64,000 nt of DNA, from the NCBI RefSeq assembly GCF_036898825.1, contig NZ_JARUND010000002.1:4030001-4094000 (forward strand), written 5' to 3'. The stretch is from Streptomyces sp. B21-083. Lineage in GTDB: Bacteria; Actinomycetota; Actinomycetes; Streptomycetales; Streptomycetaceae. This document shows, piece after piece, positions 1 through 7,958 of this stretch (its first letter is position 1; every line of letters begins with the position of its first letter). A program made the translations under genes and the position numbers. The notes beneath the pieces are model-generated. The model had not been told where the DNA came from. It ran no database searches and saw only the letters and a list, made by a program, of their open reading frames with translations.

Positions 1-2
1 AA

Positions 3-1241
3 CCGCAGCCGCCCCACTCCTCGTCCTCCTCCTCGTCACCGGCTTCCTCCGGGGATCCGGCTGCCCTCCTGCTGTGCGGGGCGCGGCTCACCGACGGCCG
101 GACCGTGGACGTACGGCTGGGTGGCGGTCGTATCGAGGCGGTCGGCACGGTCGGCAGCCTTGGGGCGTACGCCGCCCGCGTGGACCTCGGCGGCTACCTC
201 CTCCTGCCGGCCCCCGCCGAACCGCACGCCCATGGCGACACGGCTCTGTCCGCCGACGCCGAGGGCCCGCTCTCGTACGACCCCCAGGACGTCCAGCGCC
301 GGGCCACCGAGGCCGCTCTGCTCCAACTCGGCCACGGGGCGACGGCGTTGCGCTCGCACGTCCGCATCGGCGACGTACCGGGCCTGGGTGCCCTGGCCGC
401 CGTGCTGCAGGCCCGGCGGGCGCTGCGCGGCCTCGCCGAGCTGACGGCGGTGGCGATGCCGCGCGTGCTGACCGGGGCCGCCGGAGCGGACGGGCTGGCG
501 ATGCTGCGGGACGCGGTGAAGATGGGCGCGTCGGTGGTGGGCGGCTGCCCGGACCGCGACCCCGATCCGACCGGCTACGTGGAGGCGGTCCTGGAGGTCG
601 CCTCGGAACACGGCTGCCCGGTGGACCTGCACACGGACGGTGACGACCCGGCCCGGCTGGCCCGCCTCGCGGCGATGGCGGGCGGTCTGCGCCCCGGTGT
701 GACCATCGGCCCCTGCGGCGGCCTCGGCCGCCTGCCCGCCGAGGTCGCCTCCCGGGCCGCGGACCAGCTCGCGGCGGCGGGTGTGACGGTGGCCTGCCTC
801 CCCCAGGGCGGCTGCGGGGGCGCGGAACGCCGCGCCACGGCTCCGGTACGGCTGCTGCGGGCGGCCGGGGTGCGGGTGGCGGCGGGCAGCGGCGCACTGC
901 GGGACGTGTCGAACCCGGTGGGCCGCGGGGACCCCCTGGAGGCGGCGTACCTGCTCGCCTCCCGCCACGGCCTGCGCCCGGAGGAGGCCTACGACGCCGT
1001 GAGCACGTCGGCGCGGGCGGCGCTGGGTCTGCCGGAGGTACGGGTGGAGGCGGGCTTCCCGGCGGAACTGCTGGCGGTCCGGGGCGACCGTCTGGCCGGC
1101 GTGCTGTCGCTCGCCTACAGCAGGATCGTGGTGCACAGGGGGCGCGTTGTGGCACGGACGAGCGCGGTACGTGAGTACTGCGACACCCCGGCGGCGGCAG
1201 CGCCGGACCTGCCGCGACAGGGGCGTACGGAGCTGTCGTGA
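3..1241 (+). CDS. Amidohydrolase-like protein, 5' end outside window
   Basis: The reading frame is open to the left edge, and the residues before the first possible start (GTG at 105) already look like an amidohydrolase N-terminus (LLLCGARLTDGRTVDVRLG), so the true start lies before base 1. The protein resembles the cytosine-deaminase-like branch of the amidohydrolase superfamily: an EPHAHGDTALSAD segment near 215-250 carries the HxH metal pair, and a late RDVSNPVGRGDPLEA segment matches the family's RDxxNPFGRGDxLEA. However, the expected His after strand 6 is replaced (TIGPCGGLG) and the usual GTDN aspartate reads GSGA, so metal-dependent hydrolysis may be lost. Alternatives are a divergent hydrolase or a pseudoenzyme. 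It is followed at about 100 bp by another plus-strand gene. Confidence 0.7.
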   Translation, partial: PQPPHSSSSSSSPASSGDPAALLLCGARLTDGRTVDVRLGGGRIEAVGTVGSLGAYAARVDLGGYLLLPAPAEPHAHGDTALSADAEGPLSYDPQDVQRRATEAALLQLGHGATALRSHVRIGDVPGLGALAAVLQARRALRGLAELTAVAMPRVLTGAAGADGLAMLRDAVKMGASVVGGCPDRDPDPTGYVEAVLEVASEHGCPVDLHTDGDDPARLARLAAMAGGLRPGVTIGPCGGLGRLPAEVASRAADQLAAAGVTVACLPQGGCGGAERRATAPVRLLRAAGVRVAAGSGALRDVSNPVGRGDPLEAAYLLASRHGLRPEEAYDAVSTSARAALGLPEVRVEAGFPAELLAVRGDRLAGVLSLAYSRIVVHRGRVVARTSAVREYCDTPAAAAPDLPRQGRTELS

Positions 1242-1342
1242 GGTGAGAGAAGCATGACACTTCGGCAGAGCGCACGGACGTCGTGCGGCTGTGCGGCGGA
1301 CGGGTTCGGCGGACAGGTTCGGCGGGGCGTACGGTCGAAGGC

Positions 1343-1999
1343 ATGCGCATTGTCATCGCTGGAGGACATGGTCAGATCGCGCTGCGGCTGGAGCGTCTGC
1401 TCGCCGCACGCGGTGACGAGGTCGCGGGCATCATCCGCCGCCACGAACAGGGCGACGACCTGCGGGCGGCGGGCGCGGAACCGGTCGTGTGCGACCTGGA
1501 GTCGGCCTCGGTGGACGAGGTCGCGTCGCTGCTGCGGGGCGCCGACGCGGCGGTCTTCGCGGCGGGCGCGGGCCCGGACAGCGGCACGGCCCGCAAGGAC
1601 ACGGTCGACCGGGGAGCGGCGGTGCTGTTCGCGGACGCGGCGGTTAGGGCCGGGGTACGCAGGCACGTGGTCGTGTCGTCGATGGGCGCCGATCCGGCCC
1701 ACCCGGGCGACGGCGTCTTCGACGTCTACCAGCGGGCGAAGGGCGAGGCGGACGCCCACGTCAGCGGCCTGGACGGGCTCGACTGGACGATCCTGCGCCC
1801 CGGCGCCCTCACGAACGACGCCGGCACGGGCCGGGTACGCCTGGAGGCCGACACGGGACGCGGCGCCGTCCCTCGCGACGACGTGGCCGCGGTCCTCACG
1901 GAGCTCCTGGACACCCCGGCGACCGCGGGCCTGACGCTGGAGCTGATCGGCGGCTCGACGCCGGTTTCGGTGGCGGTGAAGTCGGTGGCGGGGAACTAG
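1343..1999 (+). CDS. NAD(P)-binding Rossmann protein (atypical SDR, YwnB/NmrA-like)
   Basis: A 218-residue protein starting MRIVIAGGHGQIA. The GGHGQIA segment is the glycine-rich nucleotide-binding turn of atypical short-chain dehydrogenases. Later segments, VVVSSMGAD and DVYQRAKGEAD followed by LDWTILRPGAL, follow the usual strand-5 Ser, YxxxK-like and RPG pattern of NAD(P)H-binding YwnB-like proteins. It lacks a recognisable substrate domain, so the reaction is unknown; the family includes redox sensors and epimerase-like enzymes. The start at 1343 is chosen because the Rossmann strand begins immediately after it. It sits between the amidohydrolase-like gene and the small CxxC gene on the opposite strand. 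Confidence 0.8.
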   Translation: MRIVIAGGHGQIALRLERLLAARGDEVAGIIRRHEQGDDLRAAGAEPVVCDLESASVDEVASLLRGADAAVFAAGAGPDSGTARKDTVDRGAAVLFADAAVRAGVRRHVVVSSMGADPAHPGDGVFDVYQRAKGEADAHVSGLDGLDWTILRPGALTNDAGTGRVRLEADTGRGAVPRDDVAAVLTELLDTPATAGLTLELIGGSTPVSVAVKSVAGN

Positions 2000-2060
2000 G
2001 CAACCGCTTGGGGGACCGGGCCACCAGGAGTGGGCCCAGGCCCCGGACCGGCACCGGCAC

Positions 2061-2303
2061 CTAGAAGAGCGGCAACTGGCCGGGGAACTCGGGTTGGACG
2101 TACCCGTCCAACGACGGCTGGGCCGCCCCGAGTTCCGCCTGCCGCCGCGACCCCGGACACGAGACGAGTTCACCACTCCCCCGGGCCCCCTGCGGATCGT
2201 GCCGCGCGAACCTTCCGGCGACGACAGCGATCTCACGCCGGCACTCGGGACAGCTCCGGCGACGGGACGACGACACGAACGACGGCCGCGACAGCGATGA
2301 CAT
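2061..2303 (-). CDS. Small CxxC-containing protein
   Basis: An 80-residue protein beginning MSSLSRPSFVSSSRRRSC with one CPEC motif near residue 18 and a third Cys in a LVSCPGSR segment, ending in PEFPGQLPLF. The start at 2303 is favoured because a GAGGGAGAG ribosome site lies about 8 nt upstream, inside longer possible versions. It reads toward the SDR-like gene, away from tRNA-Tyr. The Cys pattern suggests a small zinc-ribbon or structural Zn site, but I do not recognise a function. That it is a real gene rests on the ribosome site and on my recollection of similar small streptomycete proteins next to tRNA-Tyr. Confidence 0.55.
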   Translation of the reverse strand: MSSLSRPSFVSSSRRRSCPECRREIAVVAGRFARHDPQGARGSGELVSCPGSRRQAELGAAQPSLDGYVQPEFPGQLPLF

Positions 2304-2346
2304 GGGGCCACTCTCCCTCATGACCACCACGCCCGCCCACAACAAA

Positions 2347-2390
2347 AAGGCCCTCTTCCCCCCGCGAAATCGCAGAGAAAAGAGGGCCTT
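2347..2390. terminator. Hairpin terminator beside the left att repeat
   Basis: Perfect 11-bp arms AAGGCCCTCTT (2347-2357) and AAGAGGGCCTT (2380-2390). It lies immediately beyond what was the 3' end of tRNA-Tyr before insertion, so it is probably the original tRNA terminator (minus strand), now stranded by the element. Confidence 0.75.
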
Positions 2391-2395
2391 CCCTA

Positions 2396-2447
2396 TGTGG
2401 CGGCGCCAGGGTTCGAACCTGGGTAGGCTGAGCCGGCAGATTTACAG
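2396..2447. repeat. Left attachment site (attL), 52-bp direct repeat
   Basis: Identical over 52 bases to 16973-17024. It contains the T-arm and variable-arm half of tRNA-Tyr (minus orientation) up to the anticodon-loop sequence, then diverges at 2448, so no intact tRNA is formed here. Confidence 0.92.
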
Positions 2448-2764
2448 CGGGCCGCGTCCACCGCCTACCACCTGCGGTTTCCCTTGCACCTGCCGCCACT
2501 GGGGGACACCTGGGGGAATCGCCCCCTCCGTGCCGGAACCAGCGGTTGCGCTGAGGTGTGGCGTTCTTCGATCAGGAGCCGCCCTCCGCCCGGCACGGTG
2601 GATCGCTCCGCATCTGCCCTCCGTGCTGCGGTGGGCACTGTCGTTGACAGGCTTCTACGGCTCGCCCTGCTGTCGGCCGAGGTGGGCCCTTGCCCTGCTG
2701 GGATCCAAACAACGATGGCACGCGTCTCCTGCTGCACAATCGTGAACCAAGGGGACACTTGCTC
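2448..2764. other. Non-coding left end of the element
   Basis: 317 bases with no credible gene. They hold a 17-bp copy of the integrase arm-type candidate (2501-2517) and the ribosome site of the next gene (AAGGGGA, 2749-2755). I see nothing else definite. Confidence 0.5.
2501..2517 (+). repeat. Candidate integrase arm-type site, left copy
   Basis: GGGGGACACCTGGGGGA, repeated exactly and in the same orientation at 16815-16831 near the other end. It lies 54 bp inside the left 52-bp repeat. Position and pairing suggest an arm-type Int or Xis site. Confidence 0.6.
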
Positions 2765-3493
2765 ATGAGTGATTCACCGCGCAGCAGGCGCATTGGCATG
2801 GCACAACGGCTCCCGCGACCCGACCGTATCCGGACACGTCCAGCTCCGCCTGAGACTCGATGGTATCGCCGCTTCGACTGGAATCGAGCAGCGACAATCG
2901 TCGGCGTAGTCCTCGGCATTGCCACTCTCGCCTTCACCGGGGTCGCGACCTACTACCAGGCCAAGGTCTCCGCCGACCAACTCTCGCAATCGAAGGAAGA
3001 CGCTGCGGATAAAGCTAAGAGCCAAGCTGAGCGAATCGCACTCTGGGTGGAATACAACAGCCTCGGCGAGCCGGTCGTCCGTGTCATGAACCGATCTCCC
3101 GATCCTGTTACCAGCGTCGTCATCATTATGGGCGTCCGCAATAACGACGCTGCGGAATTCAGAGTGTTCTATCTTCCCATTCCCAGCCTGCGGCCATGCT
3201 CCATTCTGCCGGTGGAGCTGAGCAATGTTCGATATCGACAACTGAATGGGGAAAAGGTCTATACGTTTCCCGCAGCGGGCGGCCCGTACGAGGTCAGGGC
3301 CGATGCGGTCGACTTCGTAGATTCTCACGGACAGGTCTGGTTCCGTACAAGCGAAGAACTTCAGCCGAAGGCAAGCGATCCCCTTTTGAAGTTTGGCCGT
3401 ATCGTCAAGCAGGAATCCAGGAGAATTACAGACAGACCTGCGGTACTCGGATTCCAGAGAGAGCCGTCTCCAAGTTCAGCCGGCCAGTGTTGA
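2765..3493 (+). CDS. Small single-pass membrane protein of unknown function
   Basis: A 242-residue cargo protein. A basic N-terminus (SPRSRRIGMAQRLPRP) precedes one hydrophobic helix at about residues 41-63 (AATIVGVVLGIATLAFTGVA), then a short charged, Gln/Lys-rich stretch and a soluble beta-rich domain. That order suggests an N-in, membrane-anchored protein with a short coiled coil and a C-terminal domain whose side of the membrane is uncertain. The start at 2765 is fixed by AAGGGGA 9 nt upstream. Base composition is clearly lower in G+C than the flanking chromosome. No function is recognised; such single-helix plus beta-domain proteins are common in streptomycete accessory DNA. It converges on the cupin gene. 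Confidence 0.7.
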   Translation: MSDSPRSRRIGMAQRLPRPDRIRTRPAPPETRWYRRFDWNRAATIVGVVLGIATLAFTGVATYYQAKVSADQLSQSKEDAADKAKSQAERIALWVEYNSLGEPVVRVMNRSPDPVTSVVIIMGVRNNDAAEFRVFYLPIPSLRPCSILPVELSNVRYRQLNGEKVYTFPAAGGPYEVRADAVDFVDSHGQVWFRTSEELQPKASDPLLKFGRIVKQESRRITDRPAVLGFQREPSPSSAGQC

Positions 3494-3563
3494 GAGCAGG
3501 ACCACCTGACCCGCTCTCAAACGGCCCCAAGCGACGGGCTCGCGCGGACTTCCCGCAGCGGTT

Positions 3564-3917
3564 TCAGGCGATGGACGGCCAGCGCACGGTGACGACTACA
3601 GAGTCTTCTTCAGCCTGCCACGAGTGGTCGATGCCGGGCCCCCACACCACGTAGTCGCCCTGCTTCTCCAATGTGACGCTACCCACGCTGAGGTCTAGCC
3701 GGAACCTGCCACTGACGAGGAGAAGCATGGTGGTTCGCTGGTCATCGGCCACCCACTCCGGCCGCTGCTCGCCGGCCGGGTGGGTACCCCACTTCACTTC
3801 CAGGGCCCCAGTCTGACGCACCGCACTATGCGTGGGGTCGATGAAATGCCCCAGAAGCCAGCCTCGATGCTGGTCAGCATCGGCGTTCGCATTGCCCGTA
3901 TACCAGTTGTCAGCCAT
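3564..3917 (-). CDS. Cupin-fold protein
   Basis: A 117-residue small cupin. The first cupin motif region reads VKWGTHPAGEQRPEW and the second GDYVVWGPGIDHSWQ, matching the G-x5-P-x-G-x2-H pattern; the first motif keeps only one clear His, so metal binding may be weak. The start codon lies 3 nt beyond the stop of the XRE-Nudix gene, so the two are almost certainly co-transcribed and translationally coupled, suggesting a sensor or modifier acting with that regulator. Small cupins bind sugars, nucleotides or metabolites; the ligand here is unknown. Lower G+C than the element backbone. Confidence 0.75.
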   Translation of the reverse strand: MADNWYTGNANADADQHRGWLLGHFIDPTHSAVRQTGALEVKWGTHPAGEQRPEWVADDQRTTMLLLVSGRFRLDLSVGSVTLEKQGDYVVWGPGIDHSWQAEEDSVVVTVRWPSIA

Positions 3918-3920
3918 TAC

Positions 3921-5498
3921 CTAAGACTCCAATTCGATGGACGGAATCCGAACACGTTGCCCGCCAATTTCGGCAAGCCGTCGGCATCCCTGGGTAAATG
4001 CGAAGAAACCTTCATTACTCCAGCGCGGGTCGAGTGCCAGCGACTCCAGCCGCGCAGTATCCAGGCTGGAGTATCGGTGCAGCCCACTCGATTCCCAGTT
4101 CGCTCGAACTTGTCCCCCGTACTTGACCCACCACTCTTCGTCATCGATAACGATCAGATTCGCGAACTCGTAGTTGCCGCTCACGAGGTTGATCCCCACA
4201 GCCGTGGAATCCATCCGCCATGCATCGCTTCCATGCCGGTCCATGAGCCAACGCATGGGGTCAGACAAGAGGCTGGGGTGCATCGGATCAGCATGGAGCT
4301 GCTCGCCTGCGGTGGAGTCCACATCGGTCCGCCCGAAGAGTTCTTCCTCCATCTCTCGCTCGACTGTTGCTGAGAAGCGAGCATCCTCACCATAGTCAGC
4401 CATCGGCCCATGGAAAGCCTTGGGGATGACCGCCAATCGTCGATTCGCGTTGAGCACGCTGCCGGACCGCTCCTGGATCAGGAGTAGATAGTCAGAGTCA
4501 TGCCCACGTCCACGTGGCCGCGCGATTGCAGTTAGGGCCAGCGCTCCGCCCGCGCAAACACGTCCAGCGAAATCCAAGACTGTCGCCAAATCTGGCAGAA
4601 GTTCGTCTCGTATCGGCATGACTGGTGGTCGGTCTGATTCTCCAGTGGCGATCGATCGCATAAGCTCACTCTCCAAGAGATTGAGCGTGAGGGCGAACTC
4701 CACAAAATCGACGACTCCCACACTGCCAGAGATAATCCCAGGCTGAACATCCAGAGAAGTCAGGGTATAGATCTCAGAGTTGACAATCTGACTACCCCTT
4801 TCCATGGATTCCGCCAAACTTCGCGCCGCTTCTTCCGCCACACTGCGACTGAGCTTCGTCCGATGCCGCACGTCCGGCCGAAAGTGGAAGTTATCCTGCC
4901 CGCTGCCTACCGGCTGCGCCAGGTCCAACCACGCATCCTGCGTCAGGATGGTTGTCGCAAGCACCTGTCCGGCCACCTGAGCCTTGTACGGGCGCCATTG
5001 ACCGAACCCCGCCCGGTAGTAGCGCTGTGCCGCCGCAGCGGCCTGTTCCCGAGTCACCTGCGCGAGTCGCTGATCCTGCGCTTCCATGGCGCGGGGATCC
5101 AACGCGTCAAGCTCTTCCGCAACTCGCTCTCGTGCGCTCCCGGGCGCCCAAGTGAATCCCGATTCGAGCCAGGCCAGGGCAGCCGCGATGTGAGGATCCT
5201 TCGCCAAACGTTGATGCGCAGGCGTCTGACGACGTGCGGCGACTTGCTCGCTTCCGTCTTTTTGACGACTCCCGACCAGCAAGGCAAACCGCGCCTTGGC
5301 GTCAGGCGCCGCATGAAAAAGCACTGTGTCCAAGGCGCGCTGAATCTCTGCCGTTGGGACCAACTCTGGGCTAGCACTCCACGCAGCGACGGTCCTTACG
5401 GATGTTCCGAGACGGCCGGCGAACCCTTCGTTTGTTTCGCGAAACGCCCTTTTGAGCGCGCTTGCGTTTTGGCCGGTCCACGTGTCTACGACGTCCAA
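3921..5498 (-). CDS. XRE-type HTH regulator with Nudix-like C-terminal domain
   Basis: A 525-residue protein. Residues about 15-60 form an XRE/Cro-type helix-turn-helix (FAGRLGTSVRTVAAWSA). A central, mostly helical region of about 130-330 is unrecognised. Residues about 345-400 look like a Nudix fold: strand LAVIPKAFHGPM followed by helix TVEREMEEELFG, which matches the REUxEE core but not all spacing of the canonical box. I therefore call it Nudix-like, perhaps a nucleotide sensor rather than an active hydrolase. The start is TTG at 5498, supported by AGGGGG 4-5 nt upstream. It forms an operon with the downstream cupin gene (3-nt gap) and follows the GntR gene by 127 nt. Nudix proteins are known AICE cargo; the direct fusion to XRE is the notable point. 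Confidence 0.7.
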   Translation of the reverse strand: MDVVDTWTGQNASALKRAFRETNEGFAGRLGTSVRTVAAWSASPELVPTAEIQRALDTVLFHAAPDAKARFALLVGSRQKDGSEQVAARRQTPAHQRLAKDPHIAAALAWLESGFTWAPGSARERVAEELDALDPRAMEAQDQRLAQVTREQAAAAAQRYYRAGFGQWRPYKAQVAGQVLATTILTQDAWLDLAQPVGSGQDNFHFRPDVRHRTKLSRSVAEEAARSLAESMERGSQIVNSEIYTLTSLDVQPGIISGSVGVVDFVEFALTLNLLESELMRSIATGESDRPPVMPIRDELLPDLATVLDFAGRVCAGGALALTAIARPRGRGHDSDYLLLIQERSGSVLNANRRLAVIPKAFHGPMADYGEDARFSATVEREMEEELFGRTDVDSTAGEQLHADPMHPSLLSDPMRWLMDRHGSDAWRMDSTAVGINLVSGNYEFANLIVIDDEEWWVKYGGQVRANWESSGLHRYSSLDTARLESLALDPRWSNEGFFAFTQGCRRLAEIGGQRVRIPSIELES

Positions 5499-5625
5499 CT
5501 GATCCCCCTGCTGTCAGTGGTCTGCACTCCGGCTGCATTCTGACTGCACTGCCGCTTCATGTTGGTTTACCGAGCCGTGCGATTGACTCTTCCCATGAAG
5601 AAACGGAAGCACAACCAGTCAAAGT

Positions 5626-5991
5626 TCAGGGACCTTTACGGTGACTCTCAGCGCTTTCGAGAGAACTAAGGCGTTCTTTTACGGCTTCAAGCTCTGTGCG
5701 CAACGAAGCAACCTGCTCCGCAAGGTCTTCGGGCTCATTGGCTCCGGCCGTAGCGCTCTCCCCTCTAGGGAGAACGAAGGTCCCTTTTCCGCTCACCGAA
5801 GCGATCAGCTTTTCCTGCTGTAGCACTTTGACGGCGTCGTGCACCGTAACTTGCGCGGTCTCGTAGTGCTTAGCCAGGGATCGGAGCGAAGGAAAACTCT
5901 TTTGCTCAAATTCGCCAGCTCGAATTCGCTGCCGCAATTCTTCTGCAATTTGAAGGTGCAGCGGGCTGGGGTCGTCTCTTCTGATCGGCAC
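5626..5991 (-). CDS. GntR-family regulator (KorSA-type AICE repressor candidate)
   Basis: 121 residues: an N-terminal winged HTH of the GntR type (PLHLQIAEELRQRIRAGEF, then FPSLRSLAKHYETAQVTVHDAVKVL and GKGTFV wing), followed by a short Leu/Glu coiled coil (about residues 88-115) instead of a ligand-binding domain. This size and architecture match the KorSA-like repressors that silence transfer and replication in pSAM2-type elements. It is divergent from the transfer module, and four phased AGGGCGC-type repeats lie just upstream (6025-6103), a likely operator. It is followed on the same strand by the XRE-Nudix and cupin genes. Confidence 0.85.
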   Translation of the reverse strand: MPIRRDDPSPLHLQIAEELRQRIRAGEFEQKSFPSLRSLAKHYETAQVTVHDAVKVLQQEKLIASVSGKGTFVLPRGESATAGANEPEDLAEQVASLRTELEAVKERLSSLESAESHRKGP

Positions 5992-6554
5992 CTGACCACC
6001 GTACCAAGATCACCAGAACTGCACTAGGGCGCATCAGTCGGAGGCCTTGACCGGCCGTCGACTCGATGCCAGAGTAAGGCGCACCAGGGCGCCTCAGGGC
6101 GCAATGGATCGCTTGCAGGAAAGCCCCCTCCGCAAGTTGGGGTGGAGCTGTCTTAGCTGGTTTGACCTGCACGAATGCGTAGGGCGGGAGAACGCTGCAA
6201 GACCCGCTAAAGGCCAGAGATCAGGGCTTCGGCCCGACTGGCGAGGTGGCCCGGTGACCGCGTGCAACGGCCGGAGAGTGCAGACCACGGGTCTGCCTTG
6301 CAGTGCTTTTCCACCTTCCGCGCAGGTCCTGATCTGCCCGACCAACAGGAGTCGTGATGCGTCAACGCCATACCCAGGTGCCGTCGTGAGGGCCGAACGA
6401 CGGTGCCGTACATCCCCGGTCCATCCCTGTTCCGCAGCGCGCTTGTGCTGCGGGCCGGCTGCCTCTCCGATCCGTCCGCTCCCCTTCTCGGGTGCGTACG
6501 GGTCGGGGCGCGGGGAGCCGCGCAAGCTCCGTTCGCCAACGAGAGGAAGACCGG
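5992..6554. other. Divergent regulatory region upstream of transfer module
   Basis: 563 bases without a gene I can support. It holds phased repeats at 6025-6103 and a TGACCTGCACGAATG box at 6163-6177, which recurs with one mismatch at 10974-10988. Probably it contains promoters for gntR and the rightward operon. Confidence 0.55.
6025..6103 (+). promoter_or_regulatory. Phased direct repeats, candidate GntR operator
   Basis: TAGGGCGCA at 6025, TAAGGCGCA at 6075, CAGGGCGCC at 6085 and CAGGGCGCA at 6095. The last three are spaced exactly 10 bp and the first is 50 bp away, so all four face the same side of the helix. They lie 35-110 bp upstream of the gntR start. Confidence 0.5.
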
Positions 6555-6740
6555 ATGCGCCGGTACAGGAACCTTCCGCACCCGAATGACGACCAGGTCG
6601 GTACGGACGTCCGGTACGAGGGCGAGTGGCACCGGATCACGGGTGTCGGTGGCAGCTACTTCAGCCTGGTCCGTCTTCGCGACGGCTACCCCCACAGCGC
6701 CCGCATCAACGACGTCAACGGCCACACCAACCGCCGCTGA
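6555..6740 (+). CDS. Small basic AICE protein, first gene of transfer module
   Basis: 61 residues, start MRRYRNLPHPNDDQVG, with GAGAGGAAG about 6 nt upstream of ATG 6555. Hydrophilic, with a GEWHRITGVGGSYFSLVRL core that could form a small SH3-like beta barrel; no family name is recognised. It opens the rightward operon and is followed by a strong hairpin at 6768-6797, so it may be expressed more highly than the genes beyond. Confidence 0.65.
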   Translation: MRRYRNLPHPNDDQVGTDVRYEGEWHRITGVGGSYFSLVRLRDGYPHSARINDVNGHTNRR

Positions 6741-6767
6741 CACCTTCCCCTTCCCCCATCAAACGGC

Positions 6768-6797
6768 GCACCCCCGGAGCTGTAACTCCGGGGGTGC
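6768..6797. terminator. Hairpin after the small basic gene
   Basis: GCACCCCCGGAG (6768-6779) pairs with CTCCGGGGGTGC (6786-6797), followed by TTTC. It can act as a partial terminator or as a stabiliser between genes of the transfer operon. Confidence 0.75.
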
Positions 6798-6834
6798 TTT
6801 CGGGCCGTCACACCTACTAGGGAGATCACGACCC

Positions 6835-7101
6835 ATGAAGCACATCGTCACTGTTCAGGATGCTGTTACCGCGTTCGCCGACTGGATGGAGCCGACAGCC
6901 GCCGAGCTGGACGCCATCGACCGCGAGATGCCGCTGATCCTCGCGCAGGTCGACCTGTTGGACGCGCAGATCATCACCATGGACCGCACCCCGAGCGAGC
7001 TGGACGTGCGGCGGATCCGCCGGGCCCGCCGCAAGGTCCTCGCCGCCGGCCGCACGCTGGCCAACACGGCCGCGCCGATCACCCCGGAGGTGGGCGCGTG
7101 A
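6835..7101 (+). CDS. Small helical AICE protein (DUF6284-like)
   Basis: 88 residues, ATG 6835 with GGGAGA about 10 nt upstream. The sequence is helical throughout, with acidic and then basic stretches (LDAIDREMPLILAQVDLL, then RRIRRARRKVL). I recall this type being annotated DUF6284 in streptomycetes, but that is from memory. The stop overlaps the GTG of the next gene as GTGA, so it is translationally coupled to the Spd-like membrane protein and probably acts in transfer or spread. Confidence 0.7.
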   Translation: MKHIVTVQDAVTAFADWMEPTAAELDAIDREMPLILAQVDLLDAQIITMDRTPSELDVRRIRRARRKVLAAGRTLANTAAPITPEVGA

Positions 7102-7958
7102 AGGCCAAGACCGTTCTGCCCGCCATTGCGATGACGGCGGTATCCATGGTCCTCACCCTCGCGGTGGTCCTGATGTGGCTGCGCACGGCCGTGCCGTGGC
7201 CCGTCGCCCTGGTCGTCGGACTCGGCATCGACGGCGGCTGGCTCGCCACCCTCGCCTACGAACGCCGCCTCGCCGCCCAAGGCGACCACAACGCCACCGT
7301 TACCGCCGTCGGCTGGTCGTTCGGCCTCATCGCGGTCGGCGTCCTGGTCGCCCACGCGCTCACCGCCGAACAGGGCACCGGCGCATGGCTGGCCGTCGCC
7401 TGGCTCCCGATCGCCGCCAAGGCACTGTGGCTGGTTCACGGACTGTGGGAGCGGACCGCGCTCACCCCCTCCGCGCTCGGTGCGATCCGGGGCATTCAGC
7501 AGGAGGCGCGTGATGAAGCGGCCGTGGCGCGTGCCCGGTTGCGGGCTGAGGCTGGCACGGAGGAGACGCGGCTGACGGCCGTGACGCAGGCCGGGGCGCG
7601 CGTCGCACGCGTCCAGGCCAAGACCGCCAAGTCCCTTGCCGGAGCGTGGTCGACGCTGGAAGCAGCGCGCAACGGTGACGACACCGGCAGGGCGCTGACC
7701 AGCGTGACGAGCCGCGTCACACCCGACGTCACACCCCGCTGGGAACTCCCCGTATGGGGACCCACACAACCCATCGGAACGCGCTCGCTGGAAGCGGTAC
7801 CCGCGCTCACCGACCAGGAACTTGACGATCTGGTCGACGAGATCCGGCACAGCGAGACCCCCGCCCTGTCCTACCGCGAGATGGCCATCCGCTTCCGCGC
7901 CGGCGGCCACTCCGCATCCGAGGTTCGCCTGCGGGCGGCATGGAAGCGGGTTGCCTGA
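7098..7958 (+). CDS. Spd-like membrane protein (conjugative spread)
   Basis: 286 residues. The N-terminal half carries about four hydrophobic segments (residues about 5-28, 33-50, 70-90 and 98-115), including a WPVALVVGLGIDGGWLATLAYERR segment typical of SpdB-type proteins of streptomycete plasmids. The C-terminal half is soluble, with a charged helix and a helix-turn-helix-like tail (LSYREMAIRFRAGGHSASEVRLR) that could bind DNA. GTG start overlaps the previous stop, and its own stop overlaps the next ATG (TGATG), so it is deep inside the transfer operon. Spd proteins spread the element from septal compartment to compartment in the recipient mycelium. Confidence 0.75.
   Translation: MKAKTVLPAIAMTAVSMVLTLAVVLMWLRTAVPWPVALVVGLGIDGGWLATLAYERRLAAQGDHNATVTAVGWSFGLIAVGVLVAHALTAEQGTGAWLAVAWLPIAAKALWLVHGLWERTALTPSALGAIRGIQQEARDEAAVARARLRAEAGTEETRLTAVTQAGARVARVQAKTAKSLAGAWSTLEAARNGDDTGRALTSVTSRVTPDVTPRWELPVWGPTQPIGTRSLEAVPALTDQELDDLVDEIRHSETPALSYREMAIRFRAGGHSASEVRLRAAWKRVA

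Noticed and set aside
88..1356. Long minus-strand open frame antisense to the amidohydrolase-like gene
   Set aside because: High-GC shadow frame: Arg/Pro/Gly-rich, no domain, no ribosome site, opposite a well-supported gene.
2396..2480. Second tRNA-Tyr
   Set aside because: Only the 3' portion is present; the 5' half and acceptor strand are not restored, so it is an att remnant.
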